The notes: generated by a model from the letters alone, not told the origin. 51,699 nt of DNA from Subdoligranulum variabile (GCA_004554775.1 SFKI01000012.1:1-51699), one strand, 5' to 3'; positions 7,295 to 15,995 are shown, numbered from the stretch's first letter. Made by a program: numbers and translations.

Positions 7295-9169
7295 TTAAGG
7301 GTGATCCGGCATCAAGAGCCAGTATGTCAGCGTTGTGGACTTTCCGTTTACCCGGCATTTGCTTGTGATGGTTCCAATTTGGACATGGTACTTCTTCAGC
7401 TTACCGTTCAGTATGTTTTGTCCGATCGGTCTTTTGCCTGGTTTATACAGGCCTGCTTCAGCCAAACCAGTCCGCAATTCCTGTTTTGACATTTCTTTGC
7501 AAAAATTATGGGTAATATAGTTTGCAATAACTTCGTCCCTGTATTCTCGGGGTGAAATCTGCAGTGTCTTATCCCAGACCCGTTCCTGCATGGTCGCTCT
7601 ATAGCCGTGATCATGTAGAACATCCAGTAGATCCCGCATCTGACGCATATTGTTAACAAGCATCGGATTAATCTGATAGGTACCCTCCGCATGGATATAG
7701 GTCAGTGCCTTACAGCGTTCAATCCGCTCTTGCGCATCCTTCTGCGCCAGTATAGCATTCCACTTTTCCGGCTTACCATGCTTATAATCCAGCCAGGCTT
7801 CTACTGTATCTAAGTCTTGTTGGTTCCAGTCACGCTTCTTCGTCAACCGTTTCCGGCTTGGTGCACGATAGTAGACCGTGCAGGTATCTGTCTCATCAAC
7901 GGGGCGCTTTCGGCCTTGCATCTGGATTATTTTCAGCGGCTCCCAGGTTTCAATAAAGATGTGCTTCAGTGTCTTATCTTTGATCGAGATACCGTTGTAC
8001 AGGACCTCCGTTGTAAATACGATCCGCTTTTGCAGTTTGCCGTCCTTGATACAGTCTTCCAGTGCATCGATTTGCCCCTTAATATTGTTAACTGAGCAGT
8101 AACAGCCCACAGCATCGCCGTACAAGTCCTTTAGCTTCCGCAAAATCGCCCAATCATTGATAAGCACCAGGGCTTTCTCACCATCCGGTATTTGATTAAG
8201 GAGTTTCTCCCGCTCCAAATCGTTGCTGTAGATGAGGGCCTTCCTGATATGTGACATCTTTTTGGGCAGGTAGTAATAGCGATTTTTAGCCAACAGGCCT
8301 TTTCTCATCCATGCAGTAAACATATTTTCCGGCGTGGCTGTCATGGCAATTACCGTAGCGTGCTGACTGGCCTTCATGATTATGTTATAGGACAGTGCGG
8401 TATTTTTGTTGAACGGTGCATCAGTAAAAAAATACTGTGCCTCATCGCATACAATATAACGGAACAGCCGGATTTCATACTTGGCACGAACGGGATTTCT
8501 TGATAAAAATTCCTCGTAGCGCTGGTAGGTGGATACTTTCATCATGCTATATTCTTGTGCGTCGTCGTCCCATACCATCAAGGTCACCACATCATACCCA
8601 TCAATGTATGCATTAGGTACACCAGCTTTCCGCAGCGCATCGAGTATTTCATCTCGCAATGGGACACGGTTGCACAGGAATAGAATTTTGTTACTCCGCC
8701 TTCCGTCTGTTCTGTGACATTCATCCACGCACCACTTTAGCAGGGTTCCCAATATGAATGCTGTTTTGCCCGTACCGGTCATAGCTTCGATTGCTACTAG
8801 CCCCGGCTCCCATTCCTTGTATTCTTCACCAATCAAATCAGCTACCCAGGCTGGCTCTTCAGTTGGTTGAATTTCTTCGTTAGATACTTTTGACGCAACA
8901 ACCTCTAGATGGGCATCATCCTGAACTGGTGCCGGCATCATGCCTGGGGGGCTGGTTTTGGTTACCGGCTCTGGTAGGCGCCCAATGTCCGTTGATGTTG
9001 TTGGTAAAGTATTTAGCAGTTCGGCAGTCGTTGGCAATGCTTGCGGTTGTTGCCGTACTGCCTGTTCCCGTGCTCTTTCCGCCTCAATTTCTTCCATCTC
9101 GGCCACAAATGGTCTATAAAATCCATGGAAGGGATAGCGGGTTTCCGTTAATTTTTCGTTATTACTCAT
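7295..9169 (-). CDS. SF2 DEAD/DEAH helicase of mobile-element type
   Basis: 624 residues. After a 115-residue polar N-terminal region come Walker A (EAMTGTGKT, about 128-136), motif II as DEAQ (242-245), motif III MTATP (276-280) and motif VI QMQGRKRP (416-423), so both RecA-like lobes are complete. The C-terminal 180 residues have no obvious named domain. Proteins of this shape in Clostridia elements are often annotated only as DEAD/DEAH helicases, and some resemble origin-binding helicases. It lies in a leftward run with the small gene at 9303-9692 and the integrase, so a role in element replication or transfer is plausible but inferred. Confidence 0.8.
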   Translation of the reverse strand: MSNNEKLTETRYPFHGFYRPFVAEMEEIEAERAREQAVRQQPQALPTTAELLNTLPTTSTDIGRLPEPVTKTSPPGMMPAPVQDDAHLEVVASKVSNEEIQPTEEPAWVADLIGEEYKEWEPGLVAIEAMTGTGKTAFILGTLLKWCVDECHRTDGRRSNKILFLCNRVPLRDEILDALRKAGVPNAYIDGYDVVTLMVWDDDAQEYSMMKVSTYQRYEEFLSRNPVRAKYEIRLFRYIVCDEAQYFFTDAPFNKNTALSYNIIMKASQHATVIAMTATPENMFTAWMRKGLLAKNRYYYLPKKMSHIRKALIYSNDLEREKLLNQIPDGEKALVLINDWAILRKLKDLYGDAVGCYCSVNNIKGQIDALEDCIKDGKLQKRIVFTTEVLYNGISIKDKTLKHIFIETWEPLKIIQMQGRKRPVDETDTCTVYYRAPSRKRLTKKRDWNQQDLDTVEAWLDYKHGKPEKWNAILAQKDAQERIERCKALTYIHAEGTYQINPMLVNNMRQMRDLLDVLHDHGYRATMQERVWDKTLQISPREYRDEVIANYITHNFCKEMSKQELRTGLAEAGLYKPGKRPIGQNILNGKLKKYHVQIGTITSKCRVNGKSTTLTYWLLMPDHP

Positions 9170-9302
9170 TTACAAACTCCTTTAATTATATAAGTATTTT
9201 CGCTTCGAACTCGGGATATCTCCCGGTGGACGGATCTGAGCAATCACCACCCAGCCACGTGCAGAGCGACACTTCAACACAGCTTGGCATTGTGTGTTCT
9301 TT

Positions 9303-9692
9303 TTACGCAAACCAGTCCACCTCTTCATCAAAGGGATTCTCGTTAAACGGATCTTCATCCGCATCAACGATACATGCCGGATTGTAGTTTCCCGTCAAGT
9401 AGTCGTACAAGTCTTCTGCCGTATCAATGAAATAGGTATGCCATGCACCATCAATTTTGACCGGTTGATATTTTCCATCGCCACCCTGCAGCCACTGCCG
9501 GATGTGCTGGTCCGTATCGTCCATCCCCTGCTCAAGCGTTTTGAGCATCACTTCATTCGCGCCTTGAACTACGCCGAATACGCCCAAGGTATCATAAAGC
9601 TGTCCAAGTGCGCTGGTCTTTCGGGGCATAATCTCGCAAATAGCCCAGATTTGTTTGATAGTGTGCACAAATTCAATTTTAGAAATTAACAT
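9303..9692 (-). CDS. Hypothetical acidic protein upstream of the helicase
   Basis: 129 residues from the ATG at 9692, which has GGAGG 8 bases upstream. A frame extends to 9722 with a poorer site. The sequence is mostly helical and polar, with MPRKTSALGQLYDTLGVFG in the first half and a very acidic end (DADEDPFNENPFDEEVDWF). It sits 130 bases upstream of the helicase in the same direction. No family recognised. The acidic tail suggests a DNA mimic or a partner for a basic protein, which is speculation. Confidence 0.6.
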   Translation of the reverse strand: MLISKIEFVHTIKQIWAICEIMPRKTSALGQLYDTLGVFGVVQGANEVMLKTLEQGMDDTDQHIRQWLQGGDGKYQPVKIDGAWHTYFIDTAEDLYDYLTGNYNPACIVDADEDPFNENPFDEEVDWFA

Positions 9693-9791
9693 AGTAATTA
9701 CCTCCAATACTTTTAGCTTCATGCGTTCGGTCCTTCATGTTTTCGTTCTACATTGTTTAAACCTCCTGTGGTGTGTGGGTGGAAAACGGGC

Positions 9792-9916
9792 AAACAAAAA
9801 GAGCCCACTGATTTGGGATGTACATAATTCTCTGGTGGAATTTACCTGGCCATTATCAAAAGATAACGTTCCTCGGAATTTCCTGAGAGTTATGTAAACC
9901 TCAAATCAATGGGCTC
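9792..9916 (-). ncRNA. Candidate structured RNA or stem-loop origin
   Basis: The ends of 9801-9916 are long inverted repeats: GAGCCCA-TGATTTG pairs with CAAATCA-TGGGCTC, then TACATAA pairs with TTATGTA and CTC with GAG further in. The interior holds two smaller hairpins. On the minus strand the closing stem is followed at once by TTTTTGTTT, as in a terminator or at the end of a small RNA. It lies between the integrase and the gene at 9692. It could be an attenuator, a regulatory RNA, or a single-strand replication or transfer origin. I do not recognise a known RNA family. Confidence 0.5.
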
Positions 9917-10241
9917 TCGGATGTGACCTGAGATAGCGGAGTGTAAGTGCAGAATTCCGTCATTGCGGCTCCACGACATACCTATCGCCCTGTGAGGGGC
10001 GCTCCTACCACATTGTATAAATCTATAATGCTATGGAAAACAGGGCAATCGCCCTGCGATATGTAATACGTATTAGGTTGCTTTACAAGGTCCTTCAGTT
10101 TTCAAGGTTGAGTACCCCCACCGGTCTCTGGCCCCGGATTCAGTATAAATATATTACCACATTTTTCCTGTAATGTCAAGTTTTTTCTCTTATCTTCGTT
10201 ATATTTCTACATATAGTACCATTTCGCCATTTAGTCTCCTT
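9917..10241. other. Intergenic stretch downstream of the integrase
   Basis: No gene. On the minus strand there is a perfect hairpin CAGGGC-GATT-GCCCTG near 10036-10051, a second related block with GAGGGGCGCTCC near 9995-10005, and CCTT-GAAAACTG-AAGG near 10093-10108. The 10140-10240 part is AT-rich. The density of small hairpins suggests a long structured leader or an attachment region. Confidence 0.4.
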
Positions 10242-11213
10242 TCACAGCCCCATATTTTCCATCGGACTGTATTTCTGGTACAGGTCGTGCAGGTCGTCTG
10301 TATCTACATCCAGGTAGGCCCTCTCGGTCACGGTTACGCTGCTGTGACCCAGCAGGCGGCTCAAGGTATAGATATCGCCGCCGTTCATCAAAAAGCGCTT
10401 GGCAAAGTTGTTGCGGAAACAATGCGGATGAATTTCTTTTAGCCCGATGCGCTGGACATACTTGCGAATGTTTGCTTCAAAATTATTGACCCGCAATGGT
10501 TTACCCTCGTTCGTGCAAAAAAGATACTCGCTGTCACGGTAGCGGTCTTTATATTGCAGCCACCGTTTGAGCGTCTTGCCTGTCCGTGCGGAAAAGAAAA
10601 CACAGCGTCCCTTTTTGCCTTTGGTAATTTCCGCAGGAAGATCAATATATAATTTCTGTAGGTTCAGGTCGTCCTCTGTCACGGCCAGACATTCCCCGCA
10701 GCGCATCCCGGTATCCATCAAGGTCTGCATGATAACGCTGTCGCGGTACTCGCTGAACTTTGAAGTGTCCAGGCAGGCCAGCAGCTTTTTGAACTCGGCG
10801 TCTGTCACAAAGGCCAAAGGCTTGCGCTCTACCTTTATTGTATCGTCTGGTTTGATTGGGTTTTTGCGGATAAGTTCTTCCCGCACACACCAGTTGAAAA
10901 AGGCCTTCATATTTCTCAAATAGTTATTGATCGTCACTGGGGAAACCTTTTTGCCGTAGTCGCGCCGACGCTCCGGGTAGTTGGAGCTGACCGGTTCCTG
11001 TACCGCGCAGACCGTATATTTGCCTCGTTCGCGTACCGTATCAATATACGCTTCGATATGCGGGTGCCGTATTTCCTCGGTCTGGGTTATCCCCCGCTCC
11101 GCTAAAAACAGGCCAAATAATCGCAATGTCTGCTCGTAGCTTTTCATTGTTTTTGCCGCCAGGCCTTTGCGGTCACAGGCGCCCATGAACGCTTCCACAT
11201 CGTACTGATACAT
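10242..11213 (-). CDS. Tyrosine recombinase (integrase)
   Basis: 323 residues. The N-terminal SAM-like core-binding domain covers about 1-110 (LAAKTMKSYEQTLRLFGLFL). The catalytic domain has Arg171 in TGMRCGE, a Lys near 198-200, His264-x-x-Arg267 in HPHCFRN, His290 in LLGHSS and Tyr300 as nucleophile (ERAYLDVD), so all active-site residues are present. It is of XerC/D-like size and lacks an AP2 arm-binding domain. It lies at the edge of the mobile region with its 5' end facing spo0A. It very likely integrates the 2.3-11.3 kb element, but the att core cannot be defined from this window. Confidence 0.9.
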   Translation of the reverse strand: MYQYDVEAFMGACDRKGLAAKTMKSYEQTLRLFGLFLAERGITQTEEIRHPHIEAYIDTVRERGKYTVCAVQEPVSSNYPERRRDYGKKVSPVTINNYLRNMKAFFNWCVREELIRKNPIKPDDTIKVERKPLAFVTDAEFKKLLACLDTSKFSEYRDSVIMQTLMDTGMRCGECLAVTEDDLNLQKLYIDLPAEITKGKKGRCVFFSARTGKTLKRWLQYKDRYRDSEYLFCTNEGKPLRVNNFEANIRKYVQRIGLKEIHPHCFRNNFAKRFLMNGGDIYTLSRLLGHSSVTVTERAYLDVDTDDLHDLYQKYSPMENMGL

Positions 11214-11266
11214 AACAAAAAACCTCCTGCATTGCCGGGTGCAAGGGACCCAACCAACACAGGAAG

Positions 11267-11353
11267 TTTATCGGTTTGATTTAAAATAATTTATTGGGCA
11301 AAATGACGAAATTCATAATTCCATAGCAATAAACTCGCGGATTTATCGGTTTG
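11267..11353. repeat. Direct repeat TTTATCGGTTTG, candidate integrase site
   Basis: TTTATCGGTTTG occurs at 11267-11278 and again at 11342-11353, 75 bases apart, in the 195 bases between the integrase start and the spo0A stop. Pairs of short direct repeats beside an integrase gene are typical of recombinase binding or att sites. No third copy was noticed at the left side of the element. Confidence 0.4.
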
Positions 11354-11407
11354 CGGTGTCCGCCGTAAAATGCCGATTTTGCTTATACCTGCGGGCTTTC
11401 TGCCGCT

Positions 11408-12166
11408 TTACGCTCTCCGCTTTTTATCCAGGCGGATCTTGTCGGCAATCATGGCGATGAATTCACTATTCGTGGGTTTGCCGCGGAGGTTGTGGATGGT
11501 GTAGCCGAAGTAGCTGTTCAGGGTGTCGACATCCCCGCGGTCCCAGGCGACCTCGATGGCGTGGCGGATAGCACGCTCGACGCGGCTGGCCGTGGTGCCG
11601 TTGCGCTTGGCGATTTCGGGATAGAGGCGCTTGGTCACGGCGTTGATATACTCGTGATCGGCGGTGGTGAGCAGGATTGCATCGCGCAGGAACTGGTATC
11701 CTTTGATATGGGCGGGCACGCCGATCTGGTGCAGGATCTCGGTGACGGTCAGCTCGTCGGAATCCAGCGAGACCGGCTGCGGGCGGCTGGCACCGCCGGC
11801 GGCGCGCAGCACGCGGTTGACCAGCACATTTTCGTCGAACGGCTTTACGAAGAAGAACGAGAAGCCGTTATCCAGCAGGTCCTGCTCGATCTCCTCGCTC
11901 TGGAACGCACCAGTCACAAAAAAGGTGGTATGTACGCCGCTGTTGTTCTTTTCCTCGTAACGCTGCTTGACGGTGATAGCGTCCAGGTCCGGCATAAAGG
12001 CATCCAGCAGGCAGGCCTGGGGATGCACGGTCAGCAGGGTATCGAGGGCGGCGGTACCATTTTTCTCGCAGACCATCACGGTAACGCCTTTGGCTTCCAG
12101 CGCTTCGCGGCAGACTTCCGTCACGATCTCGCTGGTATTGGTCATAACAAACTTGATCTTATCCAT
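11408..12166 (-). CDS. spo0A: Spo0A, stage 0 sporulation response regulator
   Basis: 252 residues. The C-terminal effector domain is nearly that of Bacillus: IGVPAHIKGYQFLRDAI, TTASRVERAIRHAIEVAW, then KPTNSEFIAMIADKIRL. The receiver keeps the phosphoacceptor Asp55 (LLDAFMPDLD), the Thr in FFVTGAF and the Lys of FVKPF. The acidic pair that normally binds Mg2+ near residue 10 (ADDN in B. subtilis) is replaced by MTNT, which should weaken phosphorylation. The start at 12166 is preferred to 12187 because the sequence MDKIKF aligns with the family and GGAGG lies upstream. The usual neighbour spoIVB is 3.9 kb away. Confidence 0.95.
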   Translation of the reverse strand: MDKIKFVMTNTSEIVTEVCREALEAKGVTVMVCEKNGTAALDTLLTVHPQACLLDAFMPDLDAITVKQRYEEKNNSGVHTTFFVTGAFQSEEIEQDLLDNGFSFFFVKPFDENVLVNRVLRAAGGASRPQPVSLDSDELTVTEILHQIGVPAHIKGYQFLRDAILLTTADHEYINAVTKRLYPEIAKRNGTTASRVERAIRHAIEVAWDRGDVDTLNSYFGYTIHNLRGKPTNSEFIAMIADKIRLDKKRRA

Positions 12167-12240
12167 CGTCAACTTTCCTCCATACAATGAACAGGTGCCG
12201 CACGCTGTCGTGTTTACCCGTCGTTTTCTTTACTGTGGAA

Positions 12241-12316
12241 ATTTTACCATATTTTTCCATTCATCGCAAGAGGTTTTTCCAATTTTTTCCGCGTTTCCCG
12301 CGATTTTCGTTCGACA
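12241..12316 (-). promoter_or_regulatory. spo0A promoter and possible 0A box
   Basis: On the minus strand TTGCGA (12269-12264) and TAAAAT (12246-12241) are separated by exactly 17 bases, a fair sigma-A promoter, giving a leader of about 70 bases. TGTCGAA at 12316-12310, about 40 bases upstream, fits the 0A box TGNCGAA and would allow autoregulation. A 7-bp match can arise by chance. Confidence 0.5.
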
Positions 12317-12515
12317 CGTTTCGCCTTTTTTCTTGGATTTGTCGTTGTTTTCCTGAATTGCGGTCTTTTTTCGGCCAGAAAATCCACTTCCAGTGTTTCC
12401 CATCTTTTCCAGTTTGCAAGATTTGTCGGTTTTTGTGTTGGTAATTTTACAATTCATTCTTGCCCCTGCTTTTACCCGCCAAATTTTGATTTATACCTTT
12501 ATATAATAGGGACAT

Positions 12516-13811
12516 GTTGTTATTGGCGGCACAATTCGCGGGTCGGGTTGTTATTCCCGACACAGTTGGTGGCGTTTTTGCGGCGGCAGGCAGCACTTAC
12601 CTATATAATAAATACTAAAATGTGCGGTCAATAACAATAACACACGCTGTTGTTATCCACGGCATAGTTTGCACAGCTGTAACGACGGAACGGGTTGTTA
12701 TTGGCAGCACAATTTGCTTTTGGGATGGGCTGCAAGCAGCTGCGGATGGTGTTGTTATCCGCGGCACATTTTAAAGTTGCAGTCCGTCCGGGTAGGTTGT
12801 TATCCGACGCACATTTCTTATCCGGATCTTCTGGCTGCGCCCCTGCTTATCTCCCCACGGCTCTGCATGGCCCTGTTGGAAAAGTCCGCACATTTTCTCC
12901 TGGGCCAGCGGATGCCACTGCCCGGGCGGGGCTATTGTTATCGACGGCACAAATCCTGACGTGATTTTCTGCGCAGGGTTGTTATTCACAGCACAATTTG
13001 ACGCAGCCGTGGGCGCGGGCGGCCCGGCAATGCGGGTTGTTATCAGCGGCACAGTTTAACTGGCGGCCCACTGCTGTAACCGTTCGCAGTATAACAGCAG
13101 GGCTTTTCGCGTTGTATTGTTATTCAGCGCACATTTCTCTGCCTTTCGTGCCTACGCAATCAACGTTATATCGTGTTTTTATGGCAACTGATTTCTAGTT
13201 GTTATCGCAGGCACAGTTTCCCGTCCCCCCGCTGCGACCCAAGTCCGTCTCGCCGTCCTGCGGGGTTGTTATTCGCAGCACAATTCCAACCTTTGATGAG
13301 CGCACGTATTTTCCCATCGCCGCCCTTCCTCTCTGGCAATCGCTCCACCGCAAATGCAGGCAAAGCGAAAATTCTCCCCGGTTGTTATCCAGCACACATT
13401 TTCCACGACCCACACCGCCGCAAAAATATTTTTTTCAGAATTTTTCCGTAAAACTGTGCTGTAGATAACAACTGCCCTATCCTATTGTTATCCACGGCAC
13501 AGTTCCAGAACTGCCGCCTGCGCCGCACAAAATTCTGCCGCCGCCGCTTGGGTTGTTATCCAGCGCACAATTTGCGAAAAAAACTATGTTTTGTGGCCCG
13601 GTGGGGTTGTTATCCCCTGCATATTGTTGCAGCGGGCACAGTTTTGTGGTTATTCTTCGCACAATGGGCTTGTTATTCCCCGCACATTTTTGTTGTTATC
13701 GGCAGCACAGCTTTACCTTATATCTAAATAAAAAAGCTAAAATCATAAAGAGATAAGACCGACAGATACAGGATTTTTGCGAGAAAATCAAAATGTGCTG
13801 ACTATTACAAT
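12516..13811. repeat. Array of about 20 dispersed 21-bp bipartite repeats (iteron-like)
   Basis: Consensus RTTGTTAT, five variable bases, then GCACA and NTT. Forward copies start at 12516, 12547, 12649, 12694, 12751, 12796, 12934, 12978, 13036, 13116, 13198, 13265, 13381, 13484, 13552, 13606, 13646, 13669 and 13692. Inverted copies lie at 12618-12638 and 13452-13472, with degenerate ones at 13623-13643 (forward) and 13791-13811 (inverted). Spacing is irregular, from about 23 to 140 bases, and the DNA between copies is mostly unrelated and GC-rich, with AT-rich patches at 12481-12510, 12600-12620 and 13713-13760. The array ends just upstream of the promoter of a Rep_3 initiator, so it is most simply its binding array and a replication origin, though it is not a tandem iteron block. 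Confidence 0.85.
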
Positions 13812-13813
13812 AA

Positions 13814-13842
13814 TTGACGAATGGGACACAATCTGCTATCAT
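13814..13842 (+). promoter_or_regulatory. repB promoter
   Basis: TTGACG at 13814-13819 and TATCAT at 13837-13842 with a 17-base spacer. A degenerate inverted copy of the 21-bp repeat ends 2 bases upstream of the -35 box, as expected for an autoregulated initiator. The predicted leader is about 240 bases and contains inverted CAGCTG-centred sequences near 13890 and 13960. Confidence 0.6.
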
Positions 13843-14090
13843 TAGGACAATGTCGCATCACTCTAAGTACCAATACGGTGAGCGATGTGCGCCAGCTGCC
13901 AGGCGAAAAACTCAGAGAATACTTTGTGTATTCCTGAGCATTTTTGCAACGCAGCTGGTGTACAGTAGCCGCCAGAGTAGTGCTTAGCGTGGTGTAGAGT
14001 TGCCCCTTGCATTACCGTTGCAGACTGTGCGCCAAAACACCCCCTTTTGCACAGCCAAGCACAGCTGCAGGAAAATTTCGAGGTAAGAAT

Positions 14091-15995
14091 ATGGCACCCA
14101 AAAAACAGCCAAACACCCAACGGCCCGATGATACCGCCCTGACCCCGGTCGCCACCTACAGTGCCCGGGGCAATCAGACGATCGTGCGCAAATCCAACGA
14201 CCTGATCCAGAACGCGATGTACAGCCTGACGCTCAGCCAACAGAAGCTGATGCTGCACATTTTTGCGATGATCAAGCCGTCGGATACCGAACTGCCGCGG
14301 TACGAGATGTCGATCTACGAATTTTTGAAGCTCTGCGGCGTCGACCCGCACAACGGCTCGATGTACAAACAGGTCAAGAAAAACATCGAGGATATTGCCA
14401 ACGCCAAAGTGCAGTGGATCCGGCTGGCAGGCACCCAGAAAATCACGATGTTCCGCTGGTTAAGCAGCGCCACCATCGACGAGGGCACCGGCAAGATCGT
14501 GCTGACGCTCGACCAGTCGCTGAAGCCGCACCTGATCCAGCTCAAAGAGTTCTACACGACAATGAACATCACCTACACATTGCCGATGAAGAGCCAGTAC
14601 AGCATCAAAATTTACGAGTTGTGCAAGAGCTACCAGAATCTTTACCTCGAGAAAAAGAAAAAAGGCGAACCGCTCGTGTGGAGCATCGAGACGCTGAAAA
14701 AACAGGTGGACTGCAACGCGTCCAACTGGGCCCACGTGCGCCGCACCGTGCTGGACAAAGCCAAAAGCGAGATCAACGGCAAGACGGACATCCTGTTCGA
14801 CTATGCTGTGTATGAAAAAGACCGCCAGCGCGTCATTGCCATCTCTGTCACCATTGAGCCGGTCGACAAGCAGGTGGCAGACCAGAAGCTGAACGAGATC
14901 ACCAAGCTGCGCAGCAAGCGCCTGCGCAAAAAGACCACCGCCCTGGAGGTGGCCGAGACCGGAACTTTGGACGATGATCCGAACATTCTGACGCTGGATT
15001 ATGTCTCGGTGCCCGAGACGACGATCCCCTACTCCTACGGTGCAACGCCGGATCTGATGGCCCAGGAGCTGGGCGTCAAGGCCGAGCTGGATAAGCTGGC
15101 TCTGGTGCTGACGCCTGAAGAGCTGGACGCCGTGCATGTGCTTATTGACGCGATGGTGCGGATGGCCGGTGCGCCGAGCGACAAAATGATCGACGGCGGC
15201 AACGCGGTATTCTTCCAGACGGTGAACAACGTCATCGACAACTGCAAGGGCCTGCGCCGCTGGTTTGAGGGCGTAGCGGGCCGCTACGCCGCCAAGGTCA
15301 TCCCCACGGCCCGCACCAAGCGTGCCCCGATGCCCTATTTGTACAAATCCATCATGAACGACCTCGAGGATTACCGCCTGTATGTGGCAGACATCGGGGT
15401 CGAAGAGCTGCGCGAGGAGGACGCCGAGTCTGCCGCCCACCAGGCCCCGCCGGTACCCGACCTGCTCGAAGCTGATTTTGTCGAGGCCGAGCCCGATGCC
15501 GTCCCGGCCCAGCTGACGCCGGACGACGCCGCCACCAAAAAGACGATGATCGCCGCGCTGGAAAAGTTCAGCGATTACGAAAACCTGAAAGCGCGCCTTT
15601 CGGGCGGGCAGCAGGAAGCGCTGGAGGACATCGTGCAGATGACCGCCTATTTCTGCCGCCGCAACGTCAAAGGCAAGGACGACGGCATGATCGAGGGCAA
15701 GGCCAACATGCAGTTTGTCGGCTCGCTGAACCGCGTGATCGCGCGCTATGGCGACCTTTCGTCGCTGTTTGAAGCGCTGGCAGTGACGATGGATTATGAC
15801 ACCTACTGGAAAGAACTGATGAAAAATCCCCGGATCAAGAACCCGAAGCTCGTGTTCCAGACCGAGGTAGAAAAGGCTTTGCTGATGCCCGCCGCCGTGC
15901 TGGGCGAGTTCCGTGCCCGCCGCGGGCAGGACCCGTTGGGTGCGCCGGTGCGCGACAAGGATGTGGACTGGCTGAAGGCGTTTGAAGAGGTGTAA
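14091..15995 (+). CDS. Rep_3 (RepB-type) replication initiator with long C-terminal extension
   Basis: 634 residues from ATG 14091 (GAGGTAAGAAT upstream). Residues about 35-255 are the two winged helices of Rep_3 initiators: LIQNAMYSLTLSQQKLMLHI, YEMSIYEFLKLCGVD, TYTLPMKSQYSIKIYELCKS and WSIETLKKQVDC. Plasmid Rep_3 proteins are usually 250-400 residues. Here 380 more follow, including two similar segments at about 338-435 and 485-600 that share the order MI-(D/E)-G-x-A, a Phe-rich turn, LNxVI or NNVI and an FE(G/A) turn, which looks like an internal duplication. The gene follows the 21-bp repeat array and stands between spo0A and spoIVB. It probably opens an origin in the array. Whether that origin is active or a plasmid relic is unknown. 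Confidence 0.85.
   Translation: MAPKKQPNTQRPDDTALTPVATYSARGNQTIVRKSNDLIQNAMYSLTLSQQKLMLHIFAMIKPSDTELPRYEMSIYEFLKLCGVDPHNGSMYKQVKKNIEDIANAKVQWIRLAGTQKITMFRWLSSATIDEGTGKIVLTLDQSLKPHLIQLKEFYTTMNITYTLPMKSQYSIKIYELCKSYQNLYLEKKKKGEPLVWSIETLKKQVDCNASNWAHVRRTVLDKAKSEINGKTDILFDYAVYEKDRQRVIAISVTIEPVDKQVADQKLNEITKLRSKRLRKKTTALEVAETGTLDDDPNILTLDYVSVPETTIPYSYGATPDLMAQELGVKAELDKLALVLTPEELDAVHVLIDAMVRMAGAPSDKMIDGGNAVFFQTVNNVIDNCKGLRRWFEGVAGRYAAKVIPTARTKRAPMPYLYKSIMNDLEDYRLYVADIGVEELREEDAESAAHQAPPVPDLLEADFVEAEPDAVPAQLTPDDAATKKTMIAALEKFSDYENLKARLSGGQQEALEDIVQMTAYFCRRNVKGKDDGMIEGKANMQFVGSLNRVIARYGDLSSLFEALAVTMDYDTYWKELMKNPRIKNPKLVFQTEVEKALLMPAAVLGEFRARRGQDPLGAPVRDKDVDWLKAFEEV

Noticed and set aside
9182..9367. 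A 61-codon leftward frame between the helicase and the gene at 9303
   Set aside because: It overlaps the better supported gene in another frame and lacks a ribosome site.
10090..10130. rRNA or tRNA operon tail, from the phrase AACCTTGAAAACTGAA
   Set aside because: Similar strings occur near rRNA operons in Firmicutes, but no rRNA sequence is present.
12516..13811. DnaA boxes in the repeat array, since several copies contain TTATCCAC
   Set aside because: The TTATCCAC similarity occurs only in a few copies and the fixed part is TTGTTAT plus GCACA. DnaA boxes (TTATNCACA) do not explain the 21-bp unit.
12516..13811. CRISPR array
   Set aside because: Repeats are 21 bp with a variable core and the spacing runs from about 23 to 140 bases. 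Orientation is mixed and there are no cas genes.
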